Shown piece after piece: positions 1 to 9,884 of a stretch of DNA of 64,000 nucleotides. Where the stretch lies: NCBI GenBank assembly GCA_020249435.1, contig JADCFQ010000006.1:52296-116295 (forward strand), read 5' to 3'. Made by a program: the position numbers and the translations under genes. Every line of letters starts with the position of its first letter. Within the stretch, counting starts at the first letter, position 1. Under the pieces are notes generated by a model, which did not search any database, had not been told where the DNA came from, and saw nothing but the letters and a program-made list of their open reading frames with translations. The stretch comes from Roseomonas sp. (GTDB lineage: Bacteria > Pseudomonadota > Alphaproteobacteria > Acetobacterales > Acetobacteraceae).

Positions 1-1
1 G

Positions 2-1669
2 CAGCATATCGCAGCCCGCGTGCTCGGTTGCGATTTCAACCGAATCACCGTGCGCTGTCGGCGCATGGGCGGTGGTTTTGGCGGCAAGGAAAGCAATGCG
101 TCATGGGTCGCGGCGGCAGCGGCACTCGCCGCACGCATCACCGGGCGGCCGGTAAAACTGCGGCTGTCACGCAAGGCGGATATGGCAGCGACCGGCAAGC
201 GCCATCCCTTCCTGTATCGCTGGCGCGCGGGTTTTGATGCGACCGGGCGCATCACGGGGCTGGAGGCGATGCTCGCCGCCGATGGTGGGCATAGTCTTGA
301 TCTGACCGGCGGCGTGGTGTTTCGCGCCCTGACGCATGCGCTGAATTGTTATGATGTGCCGGCGGTAAAACTGCGCGCGCTGGCGCTGCGCACCAACACT
401 GTCAGCCATACGGCCTTTCGCGGTTTTGGTGGCCCGCAAGGCGTTGTGCTGATGGAAGATGTGCTGCGCCATGTCGCTGCCGCCACCGGGCAGGATTTGG
501 AAGCGGTGCGCGCGCGCAATTTCGCGGGCGGCGAGAATGGCAGCAGGGCGCCTTATGGCCAGGCGCTGGAAGGTGATTTGATCCGCCGCGTCTATGCCGA
601 AGCCATGGCGGATGCCGGCTGGGCGGCGCGGCGCGCGGAAATCGCCGCCTTCAATGCGCAGCATCCGTTTTTGCGCCGCGGGCTTGGCAGTTTTGTCCTC
701 GCCTTCGGCATTTCCTTCGGCCTGATGCACCTCAACCAAGCCGGCGCCTTGGTGCATGTTTATGCGGATGGTTCCATCCGGCTCAATCACGGCGGGACGG
801 AAATGGGCCAGGGGCTCAATATCAAGATCGCGCAGGTGGTGGCGGATGCCTTTGGTGTGCCGATCTCCCGCATTCGCATCACGCCGACCAGCACGGCCGA
901 GGTGCCCAATACCGCACCCACGGCCGCTTCCACCGGTTCCGATTTGAATGGCTGGGCCGCGCATCTGGCAGCAAGCGCGATCCGCGAACGCATGACCACT
1001 GAGGCCGCGCGGCTTTGGGAAGTGCCGGTGGAAGTGATCGGCTTTGGCGAAGGCCGCGTTTTTGTCGGCAAGCCCGGCGACAATCGCGCCATGGAATTCG
1101 GCGATCTGGCGCATCGCTGCTGGGTGCAGCGCATTTCGCTTTCCGCCACTGGGTTTTATCGCACGCCCGATATCCATTGGGATGCGAAATCCATGCGGGG
1201 GGAGCCGTTCTTCTACTTCTCCTATGGCGCGGCGGTGGTTGAAGTGGTGGTGGATACACTCACCGGTGAACATCGCGTGCTTCGTGCTGATCTGGTGCAG
1301 GATTGCGGGCGTTCGCTGAACCCCGCAATTGATCGCGGCCAGATTGAAGGCGGTTATGTGCAGGGGCTTGGCTGGCTCACCACGGAAAGCCTTTATTGGG
1401 ACAAGGAAGGGCGGCAACGCACGCTGGGTCCCTCCACCTACAAAATCCCCGGCAGCCGCGACGCGCCGCCGGATTTCAGGCTGCGCTTGCTGGCCAATGC
1501 ACCAGCGCGGGCGGAGACGATTTTTCGATCAAAGGGTGTCGGCGAACCGCCGCTGATGCTGGCAACCGCGGTGTGGAATGCGCTGTGCGACGCAACGGGG
1601 ATTACCGCGCTTGATCTGCCGGCGACGCCGGAGCGGGTGTTGCTCGCGGTGGAGAAGGCGCGCGCCTGA
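2..1669 (+). CDS. xdhB: xanthine dehydrogenase, molybdopterin-binding subunit (5' truncated by window)
   Basis: The C-terminal 555 residues of the molybdenum subunit of xanthine dehydrogenase, which oxidises hypoxanthine/xanthine to urate with the FeS/FAD subunit XdhA. The frame is open from base 2, so the N-terminus lies outside the window. The glycine-rich GGGFGGKES motif sits near the start, FRGFGGPQG follows about 120 residues later, and GVGEPPLML near the C-terminus carries the catalytic Glu of the family. XdhA would be expected upstream. The usual downstream xdhC is not present: the stop lies 5 bp from the stop of the convergent aapM. High confidence in family; xanthine rather than another purine or aldehyde as substrate is inferred from the overall XdhB-like sequence. 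Confidence 0.9.
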   Translation, partial: QHIAARVLGCDFNRITVRCRRMGGGFGGKESNASWVAAAAALAARITGRPVKLRLSRKADMAATGKRHPFLYRWRAGFDATGRITGLEAMLAADGGHSLDLTGGVVFRALTHALNCYDVPAVKLRALALRTNTVSHTAFRGFGGPQGVVLMEDVLRHVAAATGQDLEAVRARNFAGGENGSRAPYGQALEGDLIRRVYAEAMADAGWAARRAEIAAFNAQHPFLRRGLGSFVLAFGISFGLMHLNQAGALVHVYADGSIRLNHGGTEMGQGLNIKIAQVVADAFGVPISRIRITPTSTAEVPNTAPTAASTGSDLNGWAAHLAASAIRERMTTEAARLWEVPVEVIGFGEGRVFVGKPGDNRAMEFGDLAHRCWVQRISLSATGFYRTPDIHWDAKSMRGEPFFYFSYGAAVVEVVVDTLTGEHRVLRADLVQDCGRSLNPAIDRGQIEGGYVQGLGWLTTESLYWDKEGRQRTLGPSTYKIPGSRDAPPDFRLRLLANAPARAETIFRSKGVGEPPLMLATAVWNALCDATGITALDLPATPERVLLAVEKARA

Positions 1670-1674
1670 AACGC

Positions 1675-2754
1675 TTATCGCGATTCAGGCCGCAAGGTTT
1701 TTTCCAAGGATTGCGAATACCGGCTCATGGCAAAGCACAGCACGAAATAGACAAAGGCCGCGAACAAATAAGCCTCGGTCGGGAAGCCAAGCCAATTCGG
1801 ATCACCTAACGCCGCACGCAGCGTCGTGAAGAAGTCAAACACGCCAATCACCACCACCAGCGTGGTATCCTTGAACAACCCGATGAAGGTATTGACCTGG
1901 GACGGGATGGTGATGGTCAGCGCCTGCGGCAAAATGATCAACCGCATCTTCTGCCAGAAGCTCAGGCCAATCGCATCCGCCGCTTCATATTGCCCGCGCG
2001 GCATCGCCTGCAGCCCGCCGCGCACCACTTCGGCCATATAGGCGGCAGTGAATAGCGTATAGGCCACCAGCACGCGCATCAGCCGATCAATCGTGACCCC
2101 TTGCGGCATGAAAAGCGGCAGCATGATCGCCGCCATGAACAACAGCGAAATCAGCGGCACGCCGCGCACGCATTCAATGATGGCGGTGGAGAACCAGCGC
2201 ACCAGCTTCAATTCGCTGCGCCGGCCAAGCGCCAGCATGATCGCGAGTGGATAACCAAGCGCCAGCCCATAAACCGCGATAATGCCGGTGATGGTGAGCC
2301 CGCCCCATTGCCGTGTCTGCACGAAGGACAAGCCAAACACGCCGCCCTGCATCAGCAACCACATGGCAGGCGCCGCAATGGCCCAGCCCAGCAAAAGCCA
2401 GCGGCCCCAGAAGCGCCGGATGGTAGAAAGCAGCACCATTGCCACCAGGATCACAATCATGGTCGCGGGGCGCCAGCGTTCCTCATAGGGATAAAGGCCG
2501 AAAATGGAGAACCAGAATTTTTCCCGCACAAAGGCCCAGCAGGCACCGCCCGCAGCGCGACATGCCTGCGCATTGCCATTCCATGTGGCGTTCGTGACAG
2601 CCCAAGACCAGAAGGGCGGTACCGCGAAATAGAGTACCGCCAGGCACGCCAGCGTGAGCAGCGTATTGATTGGCCCGGCGAAGCTGGCCTTGATGAAAGC
2701 CTGCACCCTTTCGGCGAAACTCGGCCCGCGCGGCGCGGCTTGTGCGACCTGCAT
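1675..2754 (-). CDS. aapM: general L-amino acid ABC transporter permease AapM
   Basis: Inner-membrane permease (359 aa) of a polar amino-acid ABC importer of the Aap/Bzt type. It has several hydrophobic segments, the large inserted region between the first helices typical of AapM, and a HisM-like core with the EAA loop (EAADAIGLSFWQKM followed by LPQAL). It begins 4 bp after the aapQ stop, so the two permeases are translationally linked and probably form a heterodimer. The gene expected next, the ATPase aapP, is absent; the stop abuts the convergent xdhB with no terminator between. Substrate range (glutamate, aspartate, glutamine and others) is inferred from the family. Confidence 0.9.
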   Translation of the reverse strand: MQVAQAAPRGPSFAERVQAFIKASFAGPINTLLTLACLAVLYFAVPPFWSWAVTNATWNGNAQACRAAGGACWAFVREKFWFSIFGLYPYEERWRPATMIVILVAMVLLSTIRRFWGRWLLLGWAIAAPAMWLLMQGGVFGLSFVQTRQWGGLTITGIIAVYGLALGYPLAIMLALGRRSELKLVRWFSTAIIECVRGVPLISLLFMAAIMLPLFMPQGVTIDRLMRVLVAYTLFTAAYMAEVVRGGLQAMPRGQYEAADAIGLSFWQKMRLIILPQALTITIPSQVNTFIGLFKDTTLVVVIGVFDFFTTLRAALGDPNWLGFPTEAYLFAAFVYFVLCFAMSRYSQSLEKTLRPESR

Positions 2755-2758
2755 CGGA

Positions 2759-3937
2759 TCAACGCTCCTTCAACAGGGCGACTTTGGCGTTATACCAATT
2801 CATCAAGCCGGAGGTAATCAGGCTGATGATCAGATAGACCGCCATGAAAATCGAAATCACCTCAATCGCCTGACCGGTCTGATTGATCGAGGTATTGGCG
2901 ACACTCACCAGATCCGGATAGCCGATAACGATGGCGAGCGAGGAATTCTTTGTCAGGTTCAGATATTGCGATGTGAGCGGCGGGATGATGACGCGGAGCG
3001 CCTGCGGCAGGATCACCAGCCGCATGATGCGCCCCGGCGGCAGGCCCAAGGCGCGCGCTGCTTCCCATTGCCCCTTATGCACGCTTTGAATGCCCGAACG
3101 CACAATCTCGGCAATGAAGGCAGAGGTATAGACCACAAGCCCCACCAGCAGCGCAGAGAATTCCGGCGATAGCGCCAGCCCGCCTTCGAAATTGAAGCCG
3201 GCGAGTTCCGGCCATTCCACAATCGGCACGAAGCCAAACGCCAGCGCAAGGCCCGGAAAGCCAGATAGCATCAGTAAACCGGGCAGAAGGGTGGACCGAC
3301 GATCCCCGGTTGCGATCTGGCGTGCGCGTTCACGCCGCAACAGCAGCCACCAGCCAATCGCCCCAAGCAAGGCGGCCAGCAGAAAGACCAACAAGGCCGT
3401 ATCGGTCATCAGCCCGGGGATCTTCATCCCACGCTGGGATAGGAACACACCGGGCAAGGGATTGAGCGCCTGCCGAACAGAGGGAAGCTGCAACAGCACC
3501 GCATGCCAAAACACCAATTGCAGCACCAGGGGCGTATTGCGAATGACCTCGATATAGCCACCCACCAGGCCACGCAGCAGCGGGTTGGAGGAAAGCCGCG
3601 CGAGGCCGAGCAATACGCCAAATACTGTGCAAAGCGCGATGCCGACAATGGCCACACGCAGCGTATTCAAAAGCCCCACTGTCAGCGCCCGCCGATAGGT
3701 TTCCGACGGCGCATAGGGGATCATGTATTCGCCGATGGGGATGCCGGCTGAACGGTCCAGAAAGCCAAAGCCGAATTGCAATCCGCGCGCCGCCATATTC
3801 GTTTGCGCATTGGACCAGAACCACCAGCCAAGCAGCACCACCGCAACCAGCAGCCCGGCCTGGATCAGCAAGCCCCGGCGCGATCCCGGCAAGGGGATGA
3901 TGCCCCGCGCAGGCGGTATGGCGGTGGATGAACTCAT
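2759..3937 (-). CDS. aapQ: general L-amino acid ABC transporter permease AapQ
   Basis: Second permease of the Aap-type importer, 392 aa. The ATG at 3937 (MSSSTAIPPARG) is preferred over an in-frame ATG at 4000 because a GGAA ribosome site lies just upstream and the longer version would run into the aapJ terminator region. An N-terminal TM helix (about residues 15-35), a long periplasmic loop, and the C-terminal binding-protein-dependent permease core with the EAA loop (WEAARALGLPPGRIM, then LPQAL) are visible. It sits between aapJ and aapM on the same strand. About 120 bp with an intrinsic-terminator-like hairpin separate it from aapJ. Confidence 0.9.
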   Translation of the reverse strand: MSSSTAIPPARGIIPLPGSRRGLLIQAGLLVAVVLLGWWFWSNAQTNMAARGLQFGFGFLDRSAGIPIGEYMIPYAPSETYRRALTVGLLNTLRVAIVGIALCTVFGVLLGLARLSSNPLLRGLVGGYIEVIRNTPLVLQLVFWHAVLLQLPSVRQALNPLPGVFLSQRGMKIPGLMTDTALLVFLLAALLGAIGWWLLLRRERARQIATGDRRSTLLPGLLMLSGFPGLALAFGFVPIVEWPELAGFNFEGGLALSPEFSALLVGLVVYTSAFIAEIVRSGIQSVHKGQWEAARALGLPPGRIMRLVILPQALRVIIPPLTSQYLNLTKNSSLAIVIGYPDLVSVANTSINQTGQAIEVISIFMAVYLIISLITSGLMNWYNAKVALLKER

Positions 3938-4004
3938 GCAGCGAATTCCAGCGACGACATAAGACAGGAAAGGGTGGGGGCTGATTGCATCACCCACCAC
4001 CCCG

Positions 4005-4035
4005 AAAAATCACCGCGCGCCATGACAGCGCGCGG
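4005..4035 (-). terminator. intra-operon hairpin terminator after aapJ
   Basis: Read on the minus strand, CCGCGCGC (4035-4028) pairs perfectly with GCGCGCGG (4020-4013) around a 7-nt loop, followed by TGA and a run of five T. It lies between the aapJ stop and the aapQ start. A partial terminator here would leave the binding-protein transcript more abundant than the permease transcript, a common arrangement in ABC importer operons. The structure is seen; termination efficiency is inferred. Confidence 0.65.
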
Positions 4036-4055
4036 CCTTAGCTTACGCCTGAAAA

Positions 4056-5087
4056 TCAGCGCGCCGGTGGGGCATAGAGCAGGCCGCCACGGGTCCAGAT
4101 ATTGTTCATCCCACGCTCAAGCGCCAGCGGCGTATTGGCGCCAAGGTGGCGCTCAAAAATCTCACCGTAATTGCCGAAGGTGCGGATGATGGTGCGCACA
4201 TAATCGGGCCGCGCGGCGCCGATGCTCTCACCCATATTGCCTTCAGCGCCGAGCAGGCGGCGGATCACCGGATTGGTCGCGGTAGCTGCAATCTGTTCCA
4301 CATTGGCTTGGGAAATACCAAGCTCTTCGGCATCAATCAGGGCGAAGGTGGTCCAGGCGACGATATTCGTCAGCTCCTCATCACCCTGGCGAATGGTCAC
4401 AGCCAGGGGTTCCTTGGACAGGCGCTCGGGCAGGATCACGTGATCCGCCGGACGGGTCATCAGTGTACGCTGTGAGGCAAGCACTGCGAAGTCATTGGTG
4501 AACACATCGCAGCGGCCGCTATCATAGGCGCGGCGGATTTCATCCAGTTCGGCGATCACCACCGGGGTGAATCGCAGATTATTGGCGCGGAAGAAATCGG
4601 CGATATTCAGTTCCGTGGTCGTGCCAGGCTGCACGCAAACCGTCGCGCCATTAAGCTGGCGCGCGCTGGTCACGTTCAGGCGGCGCGGCACCATGATGGC
4701 CTGACCATCGTAGAAGGTGATGGCCGGGAAATTGAAGCGGTTCACATTGGAATCGCGCGTCAGCGTCCAGGTGGTGTTGTTGGACAACACATCCACTTCA
4801 CCGGAGGACAGCGCCGGGAAGCGGCTTTGCGTGGTGACGGGGACGAATTCCACCTTGCTCGGGTCATTGAAGATGGTGATGGCGATGGCGCGGCAGACTT
4901 CCACATTGAAGCCGCCCCAGCGGCCCTGGCTATCCGGCACCCCGAAGCCCGGGTTGGACGGACCCTGCACACCGCAGCGGAGCGTGCCGCGCTGGCGAAT
5001 CTGGTCCAAATCGCGCCCGGCAAGGGCTTCACCCACGCCAAAGGCCATGAAGGCCGCCGCGGCGGCGGCCAAAAACTTGAATTTCAT
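4056..5087 (-). CDS. aapJ: general L-amino acid ABC transporter periplasmic binding protein AapJ
   Basis: Periplasmic amino-acid binding protein (343 aa) feeding AapQM. The start at 5087 is chosen because GGGAG lies just upstream and it gives a proper signal peptide (MKFKFLAAAAAAFMAFGVGEALAG). The mature protein shows family signatures: TLRCGVQGPSNPGFGVPDSQGRWGG cut to its core GVQG, then FNVEVCRAIA and EVDVLSNNTTWTLTRD. The last is characteristic of AapJ/BztA, which are longer than ordinary family-3 binding proteins. First gene of aapJ-aapQ-aapM, transcribed away from ccrM's 3' end. The 220 bp upstream is where a promoter must lie; I see no operator I can name. Confidence 0.92.
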   Translation of the reverse strand: MKFKFLAAAAAAFMAFGVGEALAGRDLDQIRQRGTLRCGVQGPSNPGFGVPDSQGRWGGFNVEVCRAIAITIFNDPSKVEFVPVTTQSRFPALSSGEVDVLSNNTTWTLTRDSNVNRFNFPAITFYDGQAIMVPRRLNVTSARQLNGATVCVQPGTTTELNIADFFRANNLRFTPVVIAELDEIRRAYDSGRCDVFTNDFAVLASQRTLMTRPADHVILPERLSKEPLAVTIRQGDEELTNIVAWTTFALIDAEELGISQANVEQIAATATNPVIRRLLGAEGNMGESIGAARPDYVRTIIRTFGNYGEIFERHLGANTPLALERGMNNIWTRGGLLYAPPAR

Positions 5088-5307
5088 GTCTTTCTCCCAC
5101 TTCTCCCAGCGGACGAAGCCCGTCGCGCTTGGGGGCGGAGATTGCCCAGGCAAGATGAAATTACAAGACAGTCACAATTCAGAAAAAAGACTTTATGGCG
5201 ACCCCAGACGCCAAATGCCCTGATTCCAGGCGGTTCAAAGGTTCCCGGCGAAACTTGCGCAGGCTTTGGGCAGGTTTGGGGTGATCGCACATGGGCCGCC
5301 CCCTCCG

Positions 5308-6396
5308 CTAGCTCAGCTGCCCGGTGATCTCCGCGCGCAATTCATCCAAGACGCGCAAGCCGCCGGCCTTGTTTTCCACATGCCAAAACAACCAGCCATT
5401 GCAGGAAGGCACTTCCTGCACCGCCGCGCCCACCTGATGAATGGACCCTGCCGCCTTGCCGCAGCGGAGCGTGCCATCAGCGCCCACCTCGGCCCGCCAC
5501 CGGCGGCGCGCATCGGTCAGCACACTGCCCGCCGGCACCAGGCCGCGTTCCACCAGCGTGCCAAAGGGAATGCGCGGCTGTTCGCGCCGAGATGGCAGGG
5601 CAAGCGCGGCTGATTCCGGCATGGGCTCCACGGCTGCGAGCCGGGCGCGTGCCCCCTTGGCATAGCGTTCTTCCCGTTCAATGCCGATGAAGCGCCGACC
5701 CAGGCGCTTGGCGACCGCAGCCGTGGTGCCAGACCCAAGGAAGGGGTCGAGCACGACCTCTCCCGGTTGGGTGCAGGATAGGATAACGCGATGCAGCAGC
5801 GCTTCCGGCTTTTGTGTCGGGTGCAGCTTGTCGCCTTTTTCATCGCGCAGCCGCTCACCACCCGTGCAGAGCGGGATGAACCAGTCGCTCCGCATTTGCA
5901 CATCATCATTCAGCGTCTTCATGGCGGCGTAGTTGAAGCGGTATTTGGATTCCTGCCCATGCGCTGCCCAGATCAGGGTTTCATGCGCATTGGTGAAGCG
6001 CCGGCCACGGAAATTCGGCATGGGATTGGCCTTGCGCCAGATCACATCATTCAGGATCCAAAAGCCAAGATCCTGCAACGCCACGCCCAGGCGAAACACA
6101 TTGTGATAGGCGCCCATCACCCAAATCGTGCCATCCTTGCGGAGCACGCGGCGACATTCCGTGAGCCAGGCGCGGGTGAAGGCGTCATAGGCAGCGAGAT
6201 CGGGAAAGCGGTCCCAGGCGTCATCCACGCCATCCACAATGCTCTCATCCGGGCGGCGCAATTCACCCTTCAATTGCAGATTATAGGGCGGGTCAGCAAA
6301 GATCGCATGCACGCTGGCCGGCGGCAGGCGGCGCAGCGTGGCAATCGAATCCCCGACCAGAACCTGGTCCAAGAGCAGCTCCAGCTGCGTTCCCAC
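5308..6396 (-). CDS. ccrM: CcrM-type DNA (adenine-N6) methyltransferase
   Basis: Orphan cell-cycle methyltransferase that methylates adenine in GANTC in Alphaproteobacteria, 362 aa. The N-terminal catalytic motif DPPY is at residues 35-38 and the SAM-binding motif DPFLGSGTT about 180 residues later, the beta-class order. After the catalytic domain an approximately 80-residue C-terminal extension (from [12 protein letters not shown] onward) matches the extra RAMA-like domain that distinguishes CcrM from ordinary HinfI-type enzymes. No restriction endonuclease lies nearby, supporting a regulatory role. It follows rnhB with 50 bp between, a conserved alphaproteobacterial neighbourhood. GANTC specificity is inferred from family. 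Confidence 0.93.
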   Translation of the reverse strand: MGTQLELLLDQVLVGDSIATLRRLPPASVHAIFADPPYNLQLKGELRRPDESIVDGVDDAWDRFPDLAAYDAFTRAWLTECRRVLRKDGTIWVMGAYHNVFRLGVALQDLGFWILNDVIWRKANPMPNFRGRRFTNAHETLIWAAHGQESKYRFNYAAMKTLNDDVQMRSDWFIPLCTGGERLRDEKGDKLHPTQKPEALLHRVILSCTQPGEVVLDPFLGSGTTAAVAKRLGRRFIGIEREERYAKGARARLAAVEPMPESAALALPSRREQPRIPFGTLVERGLVPAGSVLTDARRRWRAEVGADGTLRCGKAAGSIHQVGAAVQEVPSCNGWLFWHVENKAGGLRVLDELRAEITGQLS

Positions 6397-6446
6397 CGTG
6401 AAATCCCTTGTTGATCACGCAAGAATCGCGCGCCGGAGTCGCGCGG

Positions 6447-7076
6447 TCAAGTCAGTTTCAAAACGGCCTGGTCCACCGGGCCAAATCCGCGCCGATGATG
6501 CGGCGATGGGCCGAGCCTTTCCAAAGCCTCCCGATGCGCGGCGGTTGGGTAGCCAGCATGGCGCGCAAAGCCATAAGCGGGCCAGCGCGGATCGAGCCGG
6601 CGCATGGCGCGATCCCTGAGCACCTTCGCAATGATGGAGGCGCCGGCGATGGAAAAACTGAGCCCATCGCCGCCGATCACGCAGCGCAGCGGGCAAGGCA
6701 AAGGCGGCGGCTGATTGCCATCCACCAGCGCGTGATCGGGTGGCATGGGCAGCTTCGCCACCGCGCGGCGCATCGCGAGATGCGTAGCGCGCAAGATATT
6801 GACCTGCCCGATCTCCGTCGCCGAGGCAGCGCCGACGCCGATTTCAACCAGCCCCTCGGCCTTGGCGGCTTGCAGTGCGGCAAAGGCAGCATCCCGTGCC
6901 GCTTCCTTGAGCTTTTTGGAATCCTGCAATAGCGCCGCAAGGGATTCCGGTGGCGGGGCCAGGAACACCAGCGCGGCGGCCAATACGGGTCCAGCGAGGG
7001 GGCCGCGCCCGGCCTCATCCACGCCCGCGACGCGACCGCCAAGCGCCGCTTCCAGGCTGAAATCGGGCCGCGTCAT
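6447..7076 (-). CDS. rnhB: ribonuclease HII
   Basis: Cleaves the RNA strand of RNA-DNA hybrids and nicks at single ribonucleotides in DNA. At 209 aa it is the usual length. The active-site motif [16 protein letters not shown] near the N-terminus holds the catalytic D20 and E21; the later acidic residues occur in DSKKL and DHALVDGN. The start codon overlaps the stop of the upstream MFS gene (TGATG), so the two are probably cotranscribed, with ccrM following. High confidence. Confidence 0.95.
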   Translation of the reverse strand: MTRPDFSLEAALGGRVAGVDEAGRGPLAGPVLAAALVFLAPPPESLAALLQDSKKLKEAARDAAFAALQAAKAEGLVEIGVGAASATEIGQVNILRATHLAMRRAVAKLPMPPDHALVDGNQPPPLPCPLRCVIGGDGLSFSIAGASIIAKVLRDRAMRRLDPRWPAYGFARHAGYPTAAHREALERLGPSPHHRRGFGPVDQAVLKLT

Positions 7077-8305
7077 CAGGCTTTTGCCTGCGGCAGCAAA
7101 AGCCAGCCCGCCAGTCCCAAAACCAGGCTGGCTGCCAATACGGCGAAACCGGCGCGATAGGCGGCCTCGGGCCGTGCCAGTTCCTGCATCGGGAAGAGGC
7201 CGATGACCAGGCCCACCAGCAAAGGCAGCAGGGAAGACCCGAGCACCTGCGCCATATTCACCGTACTCGCACCGCGCCCGACCAGATGATCAGGGAAGAG
7301 CATGCGCGCTTCCGTCACCAGCAGCACCGGGTAGCTGGAAAACAACACCAGCCCGACCAGCAGGCCAAGCGCTGCGGGCAAGGGCGGTGCCGGCCAGACG
7401 GCGAGGATCACCAGCATGGCCGCCGAAAGCGCCGCGCCGGCGCTGATCATGGCGCTGCGCTGGAAAAAGCGCCGCTCCAGCGGCCCAACCAGCAAAAGCC
7501 CGATCGGCATCGCAAGCCCCATCGCGGCGAGCGCCAGCCCGCGTTCATTTGCGCTAAGCCCATGCACATCGGCGAAATAAGGCCCGGCCCAAAGCCCGAT
7601 CACCGTGGCGGCGGCGGCATAGGCCACCAGATGCAAAGCCAGCACCCTCGGCAGGCCCGGCAGGCGCCAGATGGAAAACTGCCCGCGCAGCGCCTCCTTC
7701 AGGGTTTCTGGTTTGCGCGCGGGGGCGGGCCGATCCGGCGGGTCATTCCGCACCAGCCGCCACCAAGCCAGAGCGGCCAACCCCGTCAGCAAGGCTGAGA
7801 TCAGAAACGCCGCGCGCCAGCCAAGCCATCCCGCCAGCCAAGCCAGCGGCGCGCCAGCCAGCAAAATCCCCAGTTGTGAAAAGGCAAAAACCCGCGACAG
7901 CGCGAGCGTCATCTGCCCCCCGCCATACCAGCGCGCGCAAAGCACCACCGCCGACATGAAGGAAGCCGCGCAACCAATGCCGATCAGCGCGCGCGCCACA
8001 AGCAACGCAGTGCCATCCGTCGCCAAGGCTTGCAGCGTGAGGCCCAGCACGGCGATGACGCTCAGCCCCGCCACCACCAACCTTGGTCCGAGGCGGTCGA
8101 GTGCAATGCCAACCGGAAGCTGCATCACCAGCAGGGACGCGAAGAACATGCCATTGGCCGCGCCCAGCATGGCGGGTGTCAGCGCCAGATCGGCGCTCAA
8201 TTCCGGCGCAATCACGCCAAGGGCGCTGCGATGGAACTGGCTGAGCCCGGTGAGTAACGCCAGCGCCAAAACCAGCGCCACACCAGGGGAAAGCCGGACC
8301 ATCAA
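7076..8305 (-). CDS. MFS transporter
   Basis: Twelve-helix major facilitator permease (409 aa). Hydrophobic segments repeat in two halves separated by a polar central loop (around [16 protein letters not shown]), and the cytoplasmic loop 2-3 signature region reads [12 protein letters not shown]. The family resembles nitrate/sugar-phosphate-like or drug-type MFS members, but the substrate cannot be told from sequence. It lies 12 bp after the Bug receptor gene and overlaps rnhB by one base, so it belongs to a minus-strand run ending with rnhB or ccrM. No regulator is adjacent. Confidence 0.85.
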   Translation of the reverse strand: MMVRLSPGVALVLALALLTGLSQFHRSALGVIAPELSADLALTPAMLGAANGMFFASLLVMQLPVGIALDRLGPRLVVAGLSVIAVLGLTLQALATDGTALLVARALIGIGCAASFMSAVVLCARWYGGGQMTLALSRVFAFSQLGILLAGAPLAWLAGWLGWRAAFLISALLTGLAALAWWRLVRNDPPDRPAPARKPETLKEALRGQFSIWRLPGLPRVLALHLVAYAAAATVIGLWAGPYFADVHGLSANERGLALAAMGLAMPIGLLLVGPLERRFFQRSAMISAGAALSAAMLVILAVWPAPPLPAALGLLVGLVLFSSYPVLLVTEARMLFPDHLVGRGASTVNMAQVLGSSLLPLLVGLVIGLFPMQELARPEAAYRAGFAVLAASLVLGLAGWLLLPQAKA

Positions 8306-8317
8306 GCGGGCTTTGGC

Positions 8318-9295
8318 CTATTCCGCCTTGGCGCCAGATTGGCGCACCGCGTCGCGCCAACGCTGGCTTTCGCCCGCGACAAAGCCAGGCAATGCGACGC
8401 GCGGGATCGGCATGGGATCAAAGGCGCGCTCCGTGAAAAGCCGCGCCATTTCGGGGCTGGCCAGCGCCTTGGTGGTTTCGGCTTCGATCCGCGCCAAGAC
8501 AGGCTCTGGCGTGCCGCGCAGTGCGAAAAGCCCGGTCCAATTCACGGAAAGAAAGCCGGGCAGCACGCTGGCAATGGGGGGTACGCCGGGAAGTGCGGCA
8601 TTGGGCCCGGCTGAGGCCACGCCAAGGGCGCGAATGGCGCCGCCGCGGATTTGCGGCAGCGCGGTGCCAAGCCCATCGAACATCATCGGCACATTGCCGG
8701 CGACGAGGTCCGTCATGGCCGGTGCGCTGCCGCGATAGGGGATATGGGTCATCTCGGCACCGATGGCAGCACGAAACATCTCCCCAGTCAGATGAAGCTG
8801 CGATCCGGTGCCGGACGAACCAAAGGCCACCTGGCCGGGTCGCGCACGGATATGGGCGATCAGTGCTGGAAGGTCGGTCATGGGCAGGGCGCGCGGATTG
8901 ACCACCAGCACATTGGGCTGCTGCGCCAGCATGGCCATGGGCAGGAAATCCGTATCCGGATCAAAGGCAAGGCGCTGATAGAGCGCCTTGTTGATGCAAA
9001 TCAGCGAAGCAGTCGCGACCAATAACGCATGGCCATCGGGTTCGGAGCGGGCGAAGGCCTCGCCGGCCACGGTCCCGCCGGCGCCGCCGCGATTGTCAAT
9101 CACCACAGGCTGGCCAAGGGCGGTGGAGAGCCTCTCGCCAAGGGCGCGGGCCAGGATGTCCGTAGTGCCGCCGGCGGCGAAGGGCACGAAAATCCGGATC
9201 GGGCGATTGGGGAAGGCGGGCGTCTGGGCCAAGGCGGGGGCGGCAAGCGCAGCGGCGACAAGGCCAAGGCTGGTACGGCGGGTGATGATGGGCAT
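8318..9295 (-). CDS. Bug-family (TctC-like) tripartite tricarboxylate transporter receptor
   Basis: Periplasmic solute receptor of the Bug superfamily (325 aa), expected to bind a carboxylate and deliver it to a TctAB membrane pair. The start at 9295 is preferred over the ATG at 9319 because GGAG lies about 10 nt upstream and it begins a Tat/Sec-like leader (MPIITRRTSLGLVAAALAAPALA). The mature N-terminus has the family signature YPxRPIRIFVPFAAGGTTDILAR-type sequence: RPIRIFVPFAAGGTTD is visible. No tctA/tctB lies next to it, as is usual for orphan Bug genes. An MFS gene follows 12 bp downstream. Ligand unknown. Confidence 0.9.
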   Translation of the reverse strand: MPIITRRTSLGLVAAALAAPALAQTPAFPNRPIRIFVPFAAGGTTDILARALGERLSTALGQPVVIDNRGGAGGTVAGEAFARSEPDGHALLVATASLICINKALYQRLAFDPDTDFLPMAMLAQQPNVLVVNPRALPMTDLPALIAHIRARPGQVAFGSSGTGSQLHLTGEMFRAAIGAEMTHIPYRGSAPAMTDLVAGNVPMMFDGLGTALPQIRGGAIRALGVASAGPNAALPGVPPIASVLPGFLSVNWTGLFALRGTPEPVLARIEAETTKALASPEMARLFTERAFDPMPIPRVALPGFVAGESQRWRDAVRQSGAKAE

Positions 9296-9397
9296 GCGGG
9301 TTGGCTCCTGCTGATCCATAAACCTAGGCCGAGCGGTGCCGGCGGGAAAGCTTGCGGGGTGTGCTCAGGCTGGTGTCTTTCCCGCATCATCTATTAG

Positions 9398-9850
9398 ATG
9401 GGCATCATGAGCCAGCCCGACGCAATCACCCTGCCTGAGCGCTTTGTCTTCGACGCTGCCACTGACCTGCCCAAAGCCGGGCAATTCCATGCGCCGGAGG
9501 AAGGGCCTGAGGGCATGTTCCGATGGACCGGCCCCGGGGCGGAGGCGGCTTTGACCATTTTGATTGATCGCCGCTACCCGCTGCGCGCCTGGCTGGAACT
9601 GGCGGATTTCGGCCATCCGGCGAACCGTGATGCGCTATCCCTGATTGTGGATGGGGATGTCTATCCGCTGCTGCGCCGTGGCCCCGGCAACAACCTGATC
9701 GCTGGCCCCATTCTGCCGCGCGACGGCAATGGGCCGACGCAGTTGATTATCCGCGTGCCGCATTTGCACAGCCCGCCACCCCAGGGCCATCGCGCGCCCC
9801 CCTTGCGCGGCATTGCCATCAAGCGGCTCAGCCTGACGCCGCCTGATTAA
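9398..9850 (+). CDS. hypothetical protein, predicted beta-rich domain
   Basis: 150 codons (147 if translation starts at the second ATG, 9407). No signal peptide or TM helix. The sequence is rich in short hydrophobic strands separated by turns (LTILIDRRYPLRAWLEL, LSLIVDGDVYPLL, LIIRVPHL) and contains FRWTGPG. This recalls small beta-sandwich domains that accompany glycan-modifying enzymes in Acetobacteraceae, but I recognise no named family. It is transcribed divergently from the Bug gene at 9295 and stands alone, about 210 bp before metY. The coding call rests on length, codon periodicity and absence of a better frame. Confidence 0.65.
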   Translation: MGIMSQPDAITLPERFVFDAATDLPKAGQFHAPEEGPEGMFRWTGPGAEAALTILIDRRYPLRAWLELADFGHPANRDALSLIVDGDVYPLLRRGPGNNLIAGPILPRDGNGPTQLIIRVPHLHSPPPQGHRAPPLRGIAIKRLSLTPPD

Positions 9851-9884
9851 GGCATGGTCGGGGCCGAAATTTTTCCCTCTCAAG

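Noticed and set aside
167..1417. 416-codon minus-strand frame opposite xdhB
   Set aside because: Shadow of xdhB with no coherent protein features.
4433..4446. GGATCACGTGATCC, a second CACGTG palindrome considered as parS
   Set aside because: It lies inside aapJ codons and the bases flanking CACGTG do not match the parS consensus.
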